This document shows positions 11,685 through 55,499 of a DNA stretch of 64,000 bases, one piece after another. The DNA is from Thamnaconus septentrionalis (lineage: Eukaryota > Chordata > Actinopteri > Tetraodontiformes > Monacanthidae): positions 3,241,515 through 3,305,514 of the forward strand of contig CM020508.1 in the NCBI GenBank assembly GCA_009823395.1. The letters run 5' to 3'. A program made the translations under genes and the position numbers. Every line of letters begins with the position of its first letter. Position 1 is the first letter of the stretch. The notes below the pieces were generated by a model that had not been told where the DNA came from, made no database searches, and worked only from the letters and a program-made list of their open reading frames with translations.

Positions 11685-14600
11685 TTACCAACAACAAAAA
11701 ATAACAACAGATCCATCACATTAAACAAGGCTGTCTGTGGACAAAAAACAAAACAAAAGGAGGAAAAAGGTTTGGTGCCAGTCACAATCTGCCAATTTCA
11801 ACGCTGACTTCAATGAAAACTGCCTTCCAGTGTCCCGAGGGTGACGGCAAACAATTTCTAACTGAATTGAGCCAGACATGGCGGGAAAGGAGAAGAAATA
11901 ATAATAAAAAAAGAAGAAAAAAGAATGGAGGAGGGGGGAAAAAAAGCCCATGTCTGGGCGGCCACATATAGCTGCTGTATGGTTTCTATTGTTGCCTTTG
12001 AAAGGGCCGAACGGGAAGTCGCGGAGCAATCACAGAGCGTGCGGGGAAGCAATTTCTTTCTCTTATTCAGGGGGGAGAAATTATTCTGTGCTGTCACACA
12101 AAAGACTCCCTAACAAGGTGCTTTAAACTCGGTGGCGCTGCATGGCTGCGGGGCGTCGCGCCGCGGATCAGCTAGAAATGAAGCTTAATCTCAAAAGTCT
12201 GTTTGGGGTAATCGCAGCGTTTTCCCATCGTCCCCACTCCACTCCACTCGCTGTTTGATGTGGCGCCGAGATTAACGACGTTCGAGTCGCCTTCGACCCC
12301 CTCCTCCCCCAACCCCACTCCCACACCTCCACTGTCTCCCCTCCGACAACACGGCCGCAATGAGCGGAACGCTGACAAACAACATAGTCTTTCCGCGCTT
12401 TGCCGTTAGAATCCGAGCGTGTAAAAGAAAACGAGGATCGCTGAGGATTGTTGAAGACAGAAAAAACGGCAAGTCGTAGCTGCTTAATTCGAGTGGAAAA
12501 AGAAAGTCAATATACATCAAGCCGCCAGCAGACTCTCAGTCCTTTCATCCCTCTTAATCCTCGGCGATGCCATCGCGGTCCGTTTTTTCTTTTTCTTTTT
12601 TCCGCAAGTGACCAAAGGAGGCGCCAGGTGCCAAGAATTCTGAGAGCCGTGACTGCAGCGGACGAGACCTCAGCAGCTGAGAGGGTGGAAGAAGGCGGAA
12701 AAAAAAATAGTCGTAAACCTGAAGGCCTCTGTCTTTGATAGATGGAGAGAAGAATTCCGAGCTCAGCTTTTCTCGGAATGTGATGAAATAAAATGCAGGA
12801 GAACCATCTCGTGTTGACGCAGCAGGTTTGACTCGGCAGCCGAGGAGTTTTAAGGCAAAATGAAAACAGTTTTTAAAACTATTTTCTTTTTTGTTTTCTT
12901 ATCAATATTGCAATGGCAACAGAAACACTGGAAGTTCTGTCATATATCCCAAAAAGGCATTTTATTTATTGATTGATTTATTTGCTGCCTTAGTCTTTAG
13001 TTCAAAATAGTTGCAGTACATCAGTGCAACCAAAATCACTTTGCCAATAAAGGGTGAGCCCTCCCAAAATTCACGTCACACGAAGATGGTTGACGAAAAA
13101 TTACGGGACCTCGCAAGACGAGACGTGACTCAGAAATCAAATACTCTCAATGCAAAGTTGCAAATGTGCTGTTAGTACGTCTTTCTTTGGACTCCACAAA
13201 CTGCTAAAGATCTATTAGTCAAGTGGCTAATCGACAAACACTGCAGGTGGCGAAAGGAAGCAATGAGTTAGTTAAAAACTCTGGAAGCTTGAGCGCTGCA
13301 ACAAGTTTTAAATCTAATGTTAGGAAGACAGAAAATAGAAACTAGTCTCTGCTGCACTGGAACTGATCTACACCTGAGGCTCCTATTTCCAAATATCTGG
13401 AACCTGTTCAAGGTGACACAGATCTCACTGACACGGAAAAAGTTTTCTGGTCATTAACTCAGACCTTTGCGACTCAACTGGTTAAATCCACCATCAAATG
13501 CTGAATACAGAAACATTTTTCCTCCCCCCCCCTCCTCCAGTCCCCCAACCCCCACCTATTGACGAATCTGATTCCTCCATGTGTCACCGGCCAATGACGG
13601 ATGTATCAACACAAAAAATCCCCGAGTCCCACATGTCACAATTAGGGGCGCCTCAAAGGTCAGCTCTGATCTGCGTCCGCGTCGCGATATTGAAAATCAA
13701 ATCCGCCGTAAAGATCCGGACGGACGGCGGGATCCAGGGAAGGTCAAGCAAGTGTCGCCGGTTTCTGGGAAAAGCTTGTGGCGTCGGGTTTTGAGGCCTC
13801 CAGGGTGTCTGCAAGAGGACGCTCATGAAAACACACACACACACACACACCTGTGACAGAACTCTGCTGTGAGATGATTGGCAGAAGTCGTAGGGGCCGA
13901 CAGACACGTCGGCGGCAGGCAGACGCACAGCAGGCACGTGTCAGGGACGGCCGGGAGGAAGGAAGTGACATCTTCACACACACCCTTCTGAGATCTCACA
14001 CACACACACATACACACACACACAGCGGCTCTTTATGACTGTTGCCACCATCTCCTGACCCGTCGTTCCCTCCACCTTTGTTCCCTTATCGTTATTTCCC
14101 CCCGAAAAAAAAAAGAATCAAGGATTAGCCGGGGTCACGGGGTGTTTTTTTTTCTTCTTCTTCTCTTCTTCTTCTTCTCCTCCTCCTCGTTCTTCTTCTT
14201 CCTCCGCATGCTTGGAGGATATGCACAACCTTGTGAGCTGCAGCACCAGCAGGGCCTGAGCCAGGGTCAGAGACCTCAGAGGGGACCAGACCAGGCACCG
14301 CATGTTGATGACAGCCAGAGCCTCTTGTTTGACCTTGAGAGCCTCCCCTCGATTTCTTGAAGTCAGGATTTTTTTTTTCTTTCTTTTTTTTTTTTGCGCC
14401 AATCCTTGAAGAAACAACCTCGACTTATTAACATCGTCATTATCATTAATTTTAGTCGAGTGGTGCATTCTGAACCTCGCTCGGCAGCTCGACTCGCTGA
14501 AATCTGCCGCCGTCCGTCTTGACGACCTGCAATAAGCAGCGTTTTTCAGTCGCTCGTACAGTTTGGGTGGGGTTAATAACCAATCCGCTTCCTGTAAGGG

Positions 14601-14908
14601 GTCAAGGCAAAAAGATGTGTTGATAAAAAAGTCGTAAAACGGTGGCCGCCGTTGAAGAGGTTAGCATAGATGCTACGATTCCTGCGGTCTTATTTACTCT
14701 CTTTCACATTTTATTATTTTATTTCTAAGAAATGAAATTAAGAAAATTAATGACTGGTCCAGGGTTATTGGTTTGCCTGGTTTATACTTCCTCATTCTTT
14801 GCCCTTGCGTCACTAAACTGAACTCTCTCAGGTTCCTTACATGCTCATCACACACCTGCTGATCGTGCTGACGGACAATGTCAACGTTTAATAATAATTA
14901 TTCCCCCC

Positions 14909-14926
14909 TGCCACCAGAGGGAGACA
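14909..14926 (+). promoter_or_regulatory. CTCF-like motif
   Basis: TGCCACCAGAGGGAGACA fits the CTCF core CCACCAGAGGG closely. It lies 150 bases upstream of the first lpp exon in the window. Confidence 0.35.
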
Positions 14927-15078
14927 GACTTCCCTACCCCCGCTAGGTTTCAAGGCCGTGTTCGCGTCGCAGTCACGCGATTGCTGACATCGGCTGCGCC
15001 AGCGCCGCCCTTGACCTTGCTTGATTCATGACCCCCCTCTCCCCATCCCCCCTCTCTCTCTTTTGGTGTGGTTCTCAG

Positions 15079-46631
<31,553 letters not shown>

Positions 46632-46782
46632 GCTCCGCCCACCACCTCCACCTCCTCCGCTGGCCACTGTGATCCGTAGCCCCGCCCTCACGCTGCCTCC
46701 TCCCGCTTCTTCCCCTTCCCTCCCTCTCGCTCTCTCTTTGCTTGCATCCCACACAAACATGCAAGATTCATTTGTGACACTT

Positions 46783-46783
<1 letters not shown>

Positions 46784-46815
<32 letters not shown>
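46784..46815. repeat. (CA)16 microsatellite in the 3' UTR
   Basis: A pure CA run about 150 bases after the lpp stop codon. Confidence 0.95.
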
Positions 46816-46819
<4 letters not shown>

Positions 46820-49313
46820 CAACGCAGCTTCAATCTGCTGATGGTGAGTAGTTCGATGAGATGATTGACGCCTCCTTCCTCTCAGTTCACTCCAGTTCAT
46901 CTCTGGTGTTGTCCACCACTCACCTGTCAGTGAGAAGTCCTCCTGCTTTCTCCACTCCAGCAGGTGTGTGATAAAACTCACATCTCTGGACATGCTCTCC
47001 ATAAATAATCACATCAGGCTGCTCCTGTGAAGTAAAAACAATCAGGAAATGGGTGAAATACTTTAATCAGTTCCACCTTCACTCTTTTCTCGGAGGCAGT
47101 TTGATGGATCCTCACATGCTCCTCATGCATAAATGCATTTATAACCATTATTTTTTTAGACTTTTCCTATAATTTCCCTATAATTTGTTATAATTTTATA
47201 GTTGAATCAGATTGAATGAAGGGGGTAACCAGGAAAACAAGCAGAGACATATCAGTATTTATTCTAAACTCTTTTCTGAAAACTAGCTCTTCTCCTCTGA
47301 CTCACATTGTTAAATTTTTCCATGGTTTTCAATCTCGGCCACCCGCTAAATGACTGCACCAACGGTACACAAACAGCGATACAACACCACCACTCAGCTC
47401 TGCACAACCCAACGCCAAAGAGTGTAACTAACAGCACGCAACTATATTCCATATGTTATGATGTTTTAAAGGGACCAGAGCATTTAGCAGCAGCTGGCAA
47501 CGCAACACAACTTCCTTCACAACATGACACGACTTTTTATTGTGTATTTTATTTTTTTGTTTCCATTCATGTCCTGTACACCTCCACTGATCATGTGTCG
47601 GATGAACCAGTATGATCGCGGCATTCGCTTCGTATTAATTATCTACTTTGTTTCTCTTTGTTTTTATGCAGGTAAAAATGTAACTTTTCCTCTTATTTAC
47701 CAGTAACTAGATTAGATTGCGGCATAATTGCAATCAAGGAGAGATTTGAAATTACGGCTATGCAATTCTTATCGCTAATTGCATCGACACTTTATTAGAA
47801 TTAGGGGATTTTTTTTATGAATAAGGAAAATATTTTACATGTACAGATTCAAGCCTAAGTGTCCTTATAGCCTGATAGTGAGGGAGACTATTGGTACTGT
47901 GTGAGTGTGTGTGTGAGAGAGAGAGAGAGAGTGAGTGTGTCACTGTTGATTGATGTCTTTTATATCTGGTGTTGGTGTAAAGTTGACGGGATAAGAAGGG
48001 ACCACGGGAGTTTACCCACAATTCTTTTTCAATCTTCTTTTTCTTTTTATTCTATTTGACGGCCATTGATCAGCAGCTTGTGGTGATCAATTTTAAAGTT
48101 GTTTTGATGCCAAATTAAAGTCATTTGTAAAAATACTTTTGGCCACTAGTTGTGCCGTAGAGCAAGATATTTATTTTCACGCTCCAGAAGTCGATGGTGG
48201 ATCCAGATCATTTCAATTCAGAATTTTTTTCTCTCATTATTTTCTTGCAGAAAGTTTACAGTGACGCACCCCCAAAAAAGTAGAGGATTATCTCCATGCT
48301 CCCTCAAAGAAAAGCGGAACTTTTTTATTGTGCCTCTAATGTAACCAGTTGGGTCACCGCCGAAGCAACTCGTGCCAAGTGCTGAACAATACACATAGCA
48401 ATTCATTAGACTACCAATATATATTACTTAAAAAAACAAAAACAAACTCTCACATCGTTCTGCGTGAAGTCAAAGTCAAAGCAAGTGAATTGCTGCAGTA
48501 CATTGCCAGATCCACCGGGGGTAGGGGAGCAACAAAACAAAACGTAATCACGAGACTTGCGACTAACATGCAGGAGGAAAAATGTTCTCATCCAAGTGGA
48601 TTCTGCCGCCAACGCAGAGGTCAGCCACAGAAGCTGAGCAGGACTTTTTGGGTTAACGGAGCAACATTTGTATCCTTCAACTCAGTGCAGGAAGTAGTTT
48701 TACCCGGGATTGTTTAATGATGGTTGGCTTTGATTTGTTCCGATTGGTTGCATATTCAAAAAACTTTTAAAAACTCAGTGCTTCATAGCACAGCGTTATT
48801 TTTATCGTTGGTTGAAGAGTTTTTTTTTTTTTTTTGGTTAGCTTATTAGCACGTGTTGTTGCGCCAGGTGATCTGGGTGCATTTACCGAGAGCTAAACTT
48901 CGGCTACAGCCGCAAAATATGTTTCCTGACTGTTTAACCTTGTTTGTGTTCGTGTCGTCCGCTCTCCTCACTGTTTTTGTTTTTTTTGTTTTTTTTTGAA
49001 GTGCCTTTGACTGAGCTGTGCTGACTCACAGTGCTCTGGGTGTGTTTTCCTCACTGCCTCCCCCTCTCTTCCCCGCCCCCCATCCCCAACACACACGGCC
49101 TGGTAAAGCGACCGGGCCGCGGTTTGACTCCGTGCTGCCGCCGTCTTCATCCGCAGCTCAGAGCTTCGCGGCCGCCGGCTCCCAGGGCGAAGGCTCTGAG
49201 ACTCGGCCGTTAAAGCCTCTGATCTGCCCACCCCACCCCCCCGGAGGTCTGAGGGAGTCGGGGAGGGGCGCTGTAGTCGACTGTTGTGTTGTATCTTCCT
49301 TTCTCTTCCCCTC

Positions 49314-49319
49314 AATAAA
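49314..49319 (+). terminator. candidate lpp polyadenylation signal AATAAA
   Basis: A canonical AATAAA is followed about 15 bases later by CAACA, a possible cleavage point. A GT-rich downstream element (GTTTGTTCGTTGCC, then TTTTGTTTG) lies at 49339-49362. Signal, spacing and GU-rich element together match a real poly(A) site about 2.7 kb after the stop codon. Confidence 0.6.
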
Positions 49320-49622
49320 TGCTTTGCAACAGCAGCCCCGTTTGTTCGTTGCCTTTTGTTTGCTTCCAGCCTCTCGTGGCACTTTGTTAAAATGATGTGA
49401 GAGAATCTCAGAGAATCTCAGAGAATCTCTGGCTTTCGGTCTTCGCCTGCAGCCGCTCCGGAAACCTTCTGTTGACCTGCGGAGCTCCGCATCGCTGCGT
49501 CTCGCCGCCACAGTCTTCAACCACCGCCGACCCGACCCTCCACCGACTCTGCGAGACCTTCGGCTGCGGAAAAACACTCTACAGCAGCAGGAGTAGCGAG
49601 ATGTATCAGTGTGAATTTAGAC

Positions 49623-49983
49623 CAGACGTGGGCAAACTTTTTGACTGGTGGGGCCACAGTGAGTTCTCAGATTTGACAGAGGGAGCAGGAGCAGATGGAT
49701 GGAGTGCTTTAGTGACCCACCTCATAGTAGAAAATGTATTATGGGATATGTAGGAAATGTGCTTTAATGTCAATTGAAAATGAACAAAAACATAAATATT
49801 TGTCTTTGAAGCACCTCAGTATTTAGCTCTTTATTGAAATGACTGAAAACACTGAAAAAATGGATGAAATGCAGCTATTCTAAGACTCATTTACTGTCAA
49901 TATCATTTATTAAACTTCAGCCAGCCGGATTAAAAGCTTGACGGGCTGCATATGGCCCCCGGGCTGTAGTTTGCACACCCCTG
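49623..49983. mobile_element. hAT-type MITE with 8-bp target-site duplication
   Basis: The 361-bp element starts CAGACGTGGGCAAACTTTTT and ends AGTTTGCACACCCCTG. The terminal inverted repeats are imperfect and of the CAG(A)G(T)GGGCAAACT type used by Charlie-like hAT elements. It is flanked exactly by ATTTAGAC at 49615-49622 and 49984-49991, an 8-bp duplication as hAT transposases make. The interior has no open frame. The intact duplication suggests a fairly recent insertion, about 0.3 kb past the inferred lpp poly(A) site. Confidence 0.92.
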
Positions 49984-51934
49984 ATTTAGACCATATATGT
50001 ATATATCACTATTAGAACTGCACCTCCCGTGACGCATCAGAACGCATCAGCTAATCGGAACGAGCTGAGACACAGCACATGACATGACATCATGTCTGGA
50101 ATAAAGTGTTTTCTGGAGATTTTTATGAAGTCCATGATGTAAAAATACACAATATGAATATTTGTTATGTATCGAATTCAGATAACAGATGTCATATCAA
50201 CCGTTTTACTGCCCTTTATTTTGGTACTGCGTTTTTTTGTGAAAAATGCTCCGTGGTCTGCGTTGGATATTTTGGCTGCAGTACCTCGAGTGGCCACTGG
50301 AAAAAAATTGTTGTGCCACCATATTGGAAGTCTGACATCCTACACGACGTCCTACACTCATTTTTTTTTTTCTCCAGTTGGTCGTCATATTAAGTGGCCA
50401 GTCAAAGATAAACTGTTTACAAATCACAGAAGACAAAAGAAGGGACCAGAGGAAACACTTGAGAGCCGAGCTAATGCTAACGACATCACCAGGTTGGAGT
50501 CACTTGAACCGTTTAAACACTTCCTGAAAGTTTTCTCTCCCCTACTGCTTTTTTCTTTTATCATTTTTTTTTTTTTTTTTAAATCGTCTCCTCTTCCGAA
50601 GCGCCACTTAATTTAATCCTTTTTCCATTTGTCATCTTTGCTTTTTTTAGCGTCGCCGGACTCGGCGAACGTTTTTCGTTTTCCCTCCCGCAGGTCGGCA
50701 AATTGAAGCGCCAGTCAGTGAAAACGTCGACAGTCGGAGTGGAGGAGACGGGGGAGGGGTAGGATGTCTTGGCCGGGGGGGGTTGGAGGAAGTGAGGGGC
50801 GGAGCTTCCTGTGGTCACTGAGAGGTGATTCACGTCAAGAGTCGATTAATCAAACAGAAATATTTACCCGTGGCTGAACTGATGCTTACAGTAAACACGG
50901 CGCTTATGTCATCAGCTCGCCGCTCTCAGGCCGCATGACTTGAACTGTGAGCGTGCACTCATATACACGCACACACACACACACACACACACACGCATCT
51001 CTGCCAGGAAGATTTCCAAACGAAATGGCAACTACTTGGAGATTTCCTAGTAATTTTTTTTCCCGCTCTGTTTTGCTGGAGGTGATGCTGGGGTTGTGTG
51101 TGTGTGTGTGTGTGTGCGTGTGTGTCTAAGAGAGTCAGAGAGAGAGAGGCCCCTGCAGCGGTGGAGCCGTGCACTTGCTTTACTGCACATAAATCTGGTG
51201 TTTACAAACAAATTGATGAGTGATGGGCCCTGCAGCCAACATCATGCCGCCTTCCAATTTCTTCCTCTGCATAAAATTCCTCCGTCGAGTCTCCGGGGGC
51301 CTCTGCTGCTGCTTTGGCCTTTTTCCTTTTTTTTTTTCGCCTTTCCTTTTTTTCTTTGAACGTCTCCTTCTAATGCGCCGAATTATGGCCTGAATTATTT
51401 ACCGGGAAGCCGAGATGAGCACGCGGGAGCAAAGTGGGACACTATCGTGCATAATCTGGCGCACTCTGATTTAAATGAAGCTGTCACACGCTCAGATTTA
51501 CATAACATTACAATGTGGGCCCGCGTGGCACCGCTCCCAGCTTAATGTTATTAGCTTTAAAGTGAATTCCCACCGTGCATTTGCATCAGGAGCATTGATT
51601 TGGGAGCGTCCTTGACTCGGCCAAAGGCGGTGATGTAATCTCCGAGTCGGCATTGCACTCGGGCTTAAGTTAGACGGATTACCGCGAGACATGGAGCCAA
51701 GCCGCGGCTGATGGGCGCGTCGGGGCGGAGGGGGGAAACGTTATTAGAACTCCTCCCGATCCGCGGCTCTGCTTCCGGCGAGCGGCCAAGGAGCAGCCAA
51801 GGAGACGCGGGGAGGAGCTCAGACCACGTCGGATCAGTCAGGACGCAAAAGGGCCCGAACACAGGTGGGAGGTTCTGATTTTTCACAGCTGTTGCTTTGC
51901 TCTTTTTGAATACCAAGTCCAGGAACTATTTTAC

Positions 51935-52320
51935 CTAGGGATGTACTGATAACAATACCAGTATCGGGTATTGGTACCTATATCAATGCCGTTAATGGAT
52001 TTAATCTCGCTACTGATACCGGAGTTGAGCATGGTACTCGTCCTCGTAAAATACGCGCAGAGACCAAGACACCGACACCAGTTGTATATGTGTGCGTATG
52101 ACAATTTTGTTAAATGTGTTTTAAAATAGTGTTTGTGTTGCAGTGAAACTTGTGGCAGACGCCCCATGTTCTTAAAAAAACATGCTGAAGAATGTTGTTC
52201 AAATGACAACATCTGTGGAAAATTTATATATATATATCTCAAAGTAATTCTACAATGTGTAATGACCTTATCAAGTACTCGGTATCGGTGAGTACTGAAA
52301 TGCAAGTACTTTTAACGTTA
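51935..52320. mobile_element. possible degenerate hAT-like element
   Basis: The left part has TAGGGATGTACTGATAACAA and repeated GATACC/GTATCGG words. The right part has CAAGTACTCGGTATCGGTGA and GAAATGCAAGTAC. Such GATACC-rich ends are common in fish hAT MITEs. I could not find clean inverted termini or a target duplication, so this is a weak call. Confidence 0.35.
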
Positions 52321-53399
52321 AGGCTACAGCGGGAGAAAACTTTGCAAGCTAAGCTAAGCATAAGAACCGGAACAGCCAACTTTGCTAGCCGTACATGCTA
52401 ACTTAACGACGCTCAGCAGCGTGACTTTCGTTTTAACCTGACGACAAATTTAACACTCATAACAAGTCGGTAATAAATTAGTTTTATGTTCATTCAATTT
52501 ATTTCTCTTTTCTATAAGTTGTAATGAACAATTATAAACAATAATGTGCTCCGCTCAAACACGGAGGCCTGTCACCGCCTGCCTCAGGTTGTCAGAGGTT
52601 TCGCTCTCTAGTCAAACTTTCTTTGTGTTCATATTTATTTTTTCCCCACTTCACTCTTCCCTCCCTCCGTTAATGTGCCTCAATTACAAGCCTTTGCGAG
52701 CTTCTGAATGTTGCATGAGTCACTCGCGAGTGAACGCTAAACATTTAAAGTGCCATTATCCGTGCAGACGACTCTCTTAAAACTACCCGCAATCATGTAA
52801 AATGAAAATTTCACCTCTGGCTGTCACTCTGTTGTGCAGGCATCAGTCAGGCGGCTGCTGCTGCTGTTTCACGAGGAGTGCGTCTGCCGCTACAGGGGAC
52901 TGCTGCACTCCTTTCTCAACCTTCTGCTAACTATTTAATGACATCCACGGCGCGCACTTTTAAGTGTTTAAGCGAAGCGGCGCTTTGATATGTGACTTAT
53001 AGCTAAGATGCTAAGAGGTATTAAAACTGCATTTTGATTGACCTAAATAAAAAAGTTTTGCACGTGTTTACTTCTGCACAAAGCAAGAAGTTAGTGTGTG
53101 TGTGTGTGTTGGGCTATTTAAAGTACAAGGAGAAGCAAAGGGGTAGGAGTATGAGCAAAAAGAAGCTCAAAAAGCTGGAAAACCTTCGAAAACACGAGGG
53201 CCTCTTCCAACAAAACTTGGAAGTTGATTGGACAAAACCTCTGCAATCAATACCGAAGGATGCAGGTTGGTCCGTTCGTACTCTGTCCAGCTGAAAAGGA
53301 CTTGGACTGGTGTTTTTCAAGATGGATTTGTTCTAAATCAGAGGAAACCAGCTGTCTTGCAAGGTTTGTAAATGTTTGGCTTTGCAAAAGAAATGAATG

Positions 53400-53720
53400 T
53401 TGTTGTGTCAAGGTGAAGGGGGCCTGGGCGGGCTTCGAACCGCAGACTCGCAGGTAATAGTCATGCGCGCTTAACCAGTCGGCCAAAGAGCGATACCCTT
53501 GGCCAAGTAGCCAGGGCACATGATCAATTGGAGGCATAGTGACAGCACCCTCAAATGTCACACCTCTCCCCCTCTTTTCGCAAGCACGTCCTGAGGAATC
53601 CATGGACCCGCCCCTAAGCTACATGGATCCTGCTGACAATGGCAGAATGTGGCAAGGTGAAGAGGTCCTAAGTGGGCTTCAAACCCCAGACTCGCAGGTA
53701 GTAGTCATTTTATGAAGAGG
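53400..53720 (-). mobile_element. tRNA-derived SINE-like repeat, one full and one truncated head
   Basis: Read on the minus strand, 53432-53486 has an A box (TGGCCGACTGGTT, 53474-53486) and a B box (GGTTCGAAGCC, 53432-53442). CTGCGAGTCTG lies between them and CTTCACCTTGACAC after. A second copy of the B-box side lies at 53652-53710 (GGTTTGAAGCC at 53675-53685, then CTTCACCTTGCCAC). It is truncated before the A box. The two start about 243 bases apart in the same orientation. Not a real tRNA: acceptor-stem pairing and the cloverleaf 3' end are missing. Confidence 0.75.
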
Positions 53721-54510
53721 TTTGTATTCCATATTTCCTCCTCGTTCAATCTTTGGTCAAATATGCACAAGATATATTTAGATCTCCCCAGCCCCTCCCC
53801 TAGTCTTTGATTTTTCTGTTAAACTCCCAGCAGCCTTTTCTGTGCACGTTGAACATGCCTACCTCACAACAAGTACAAACAATTATTTCTTGCTGTACAA
53901 TTTGTTTTCTTGGAAGAAAGGAGCCAAAAAAACAACAACAAAAAAAACAACTTATTTTTAGGAGCGCAGAAAAACAGTGGGAATGAGCCGGCAATCGCTA
54001 ATTACCCGCTGCAGCAGCATGCTAGCATAGCACTGTTTCCAGGGCCCAGCTGTCATGGCTTGGTTTTGACAATCTGGGAAAGAACTGGGAGGGAATCCAC
54101 TCGTTCTCATCAATGGATCTTTCTCACGCATGAGATCGACTTCTCCATCGCCGACATCTCGTTGCCTCATCTGCCGCCTTCCACAATCACACAGGAAGGA
54201 GCGAGCACAAGCAGGAAGTCACGCAGAACGTTCGGCTAATTGCTCGACTTTCTCTGGTTTGTATTCTTCTCACCCCGTGCTCGACGCTGCTGTTGCTGCT
54301 GCTGCTGTGCGTACACAGTCGGCACTTTTTTTAAACATAAATATATTTCCATAAAGACAAAAACAGCAGTTCAATTAGAAGCATCCTTTTTTAAAAAAAA
54401 AACTCCACTGTTGGCTTTGTTCAGCCATCAGTAATGAGACACTTGCTCAGCAAAAAGGCTAAAAATATGCAAAGGTTCAGTACGAGCAGAAAAACTGAAC
54501 TGGTGGGAAT

Positions 54511-54512
54511 TT

Positions 54513-54547
<35 letters not shown>

Positions 54548-54560
54548 TATATATATATAT

Positions 54561-54605
<45 letters not shown>

Positions 54606-54653
54606 ATATATATATACGTATATTGAGATATATATATATATATACACATATAT

Positions 54654-54708
<55 letters not shown>

Positions 54709-54712
54709 TATG
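54511..54712. repeat. TTTA then TA microsatellite
   Basis: About nine TTTA units (54511-54547) run into 165 bases of TA with interruptions (TACGTA, TACACATA). Extremely AT-rich and likely easily unwound. Confidence 0.95.
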
Positions 54713-54811
54713 TAAGACATCCGCACAAGTCATGGCAAAATGTTTTTGCAAATTGTACGATCAAATTCAAAGTGAGACAAATCCAGTGGCAGCAAGTTTT
54801 TGTATATAACA

Positions 54812-55319
54812 ACAGGTGTCAAACTGTACAAAACCACTAGTGGAGCTGTCCCGCCAGTATATTATACAGCGCATGTACCCCTAATACTACAAATCCCAGA
54901 ATGCTCTGCTGGCATTTTGGCATGTTAATCAGGACAAGACGTTCATTGGAGGATATTATTATGACTTCATTGGTTTATTGTTGTTACTGTAAATGTATTT
55001 TTAACTCGTTGAAAAAGGTTACTTTTGAAATTTAAATCAGAGGGCTGCAAATTAAAAAGATTTGTATTTACATTTTATTTCTTTTAATTTTTTTTTATTT
55101 GAAATTTGATTTTGGATGTGTGCAATATCAAGTTATTTCTTGTATAGTGTTAATCTTTGCTTGGTTCCATATTCGGGTTGAAGCAAAACTTGGATCCACA
55201 GAAAAAGCTTCACTTTTAAACCTGGAGGAAGATTTTTCCAATAAATGTCAAAGTTGGCCTGCAACTTTGTCCAAGTTTTACACTTTGGCCCCGCTGTGTA
55301 TTTGAGTTTGACACCACTG
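54812..55319. mobile_element. hAT-type non-autonomous element with near-perfect target duplication
   Basis: The ends are ACAGGTGTCAAACTGTAC on the left and TTTGAGTTTGACACCACTG on the right, giving short inverted repeats (GGTGTCAAACT). The flanks are ATATAACA (54804-54811) and GTATAACA (55320-55327), matching at 7 of 8 positions. The interior has CTACAAATCCCAGAATGCTC, a motif frequent in fish repeats, and no transposase. Confidence 0.8.
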
Positions 55320-55499
55320 GTATAACAGCAGCAGGAAGCTGAGGCTGGAAGACCCAGAGGAACCTGGAAACTCTGCTCTGCGTCATGCAGACAAACATAA
55401 TGGGAGAATTCTTTCAGGAGGTTATTTCCCGCTAATCCATCTCCTCCTTCTCCTCCCTCTGCTCCTCCTCTTCCTCCTGCTCCTCCTCATCCACCTCCC

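Larger units (their letters stand above)
1..15078 (+). other. lpp: lpp intron upstream of the first visible exon (5' end outside window)
   Basis: I found no exon here that fits the lpp N-terminal proline-rich region. By position: 1-2400 is unique sequence with small GT tracts. 2700-3200 is repeat-free sequence that looks constrained. 5552-5625 is (TG)37. 5640-5890 is CpG-rich. 6035-6059 is a poly(T) run. 6557-7070 is a polypurine block. 8640-8680 is CCCT-rich. 9091-9128 is (AC)19. 11249-11684 is a MITE. 13828-13850 and 13997-14025 are CA tracts. 14145-14210 is TTC/CTC-rich. The rest shows nothing I can name. Confidence 0.75.
46632..49335 (+). other. lpp: probable lpp 3' untranslated region
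   Basis: There is no coding continuation after the TGA. The first 200 bases are pyrimidine-rich with a (CA)16 tract at 46784. AT-rich sequence follows up to about 48950, then a GC-rich patch at 49070-49260, then AATAAA at 49314 and a GT-rich stretch. An ATTAAA at 48114 could serve as an earlier site. Short open frames at 47307-47615 and 48349-48717 have no recognisable domain and may be old transposon debris. The end point is inferred, and the GC-rich patch could instead belong to a separate transcript. Confidence 0.55.

Noticed and set aside
48349..48717. 122-codon open frame in the 3' UTR region
   Set aside because: No domain recognised, no splice or promoter context, composition like surrounding UTR; possibly old transposon debris but not supportable.
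53432..53499. A possible tRNA gene on the minus strand
   Set aside because: A and B boxes are present, but acceptor-stem pairing is poor and a second truncated copy lies nearby, so a SINE is the better reading.
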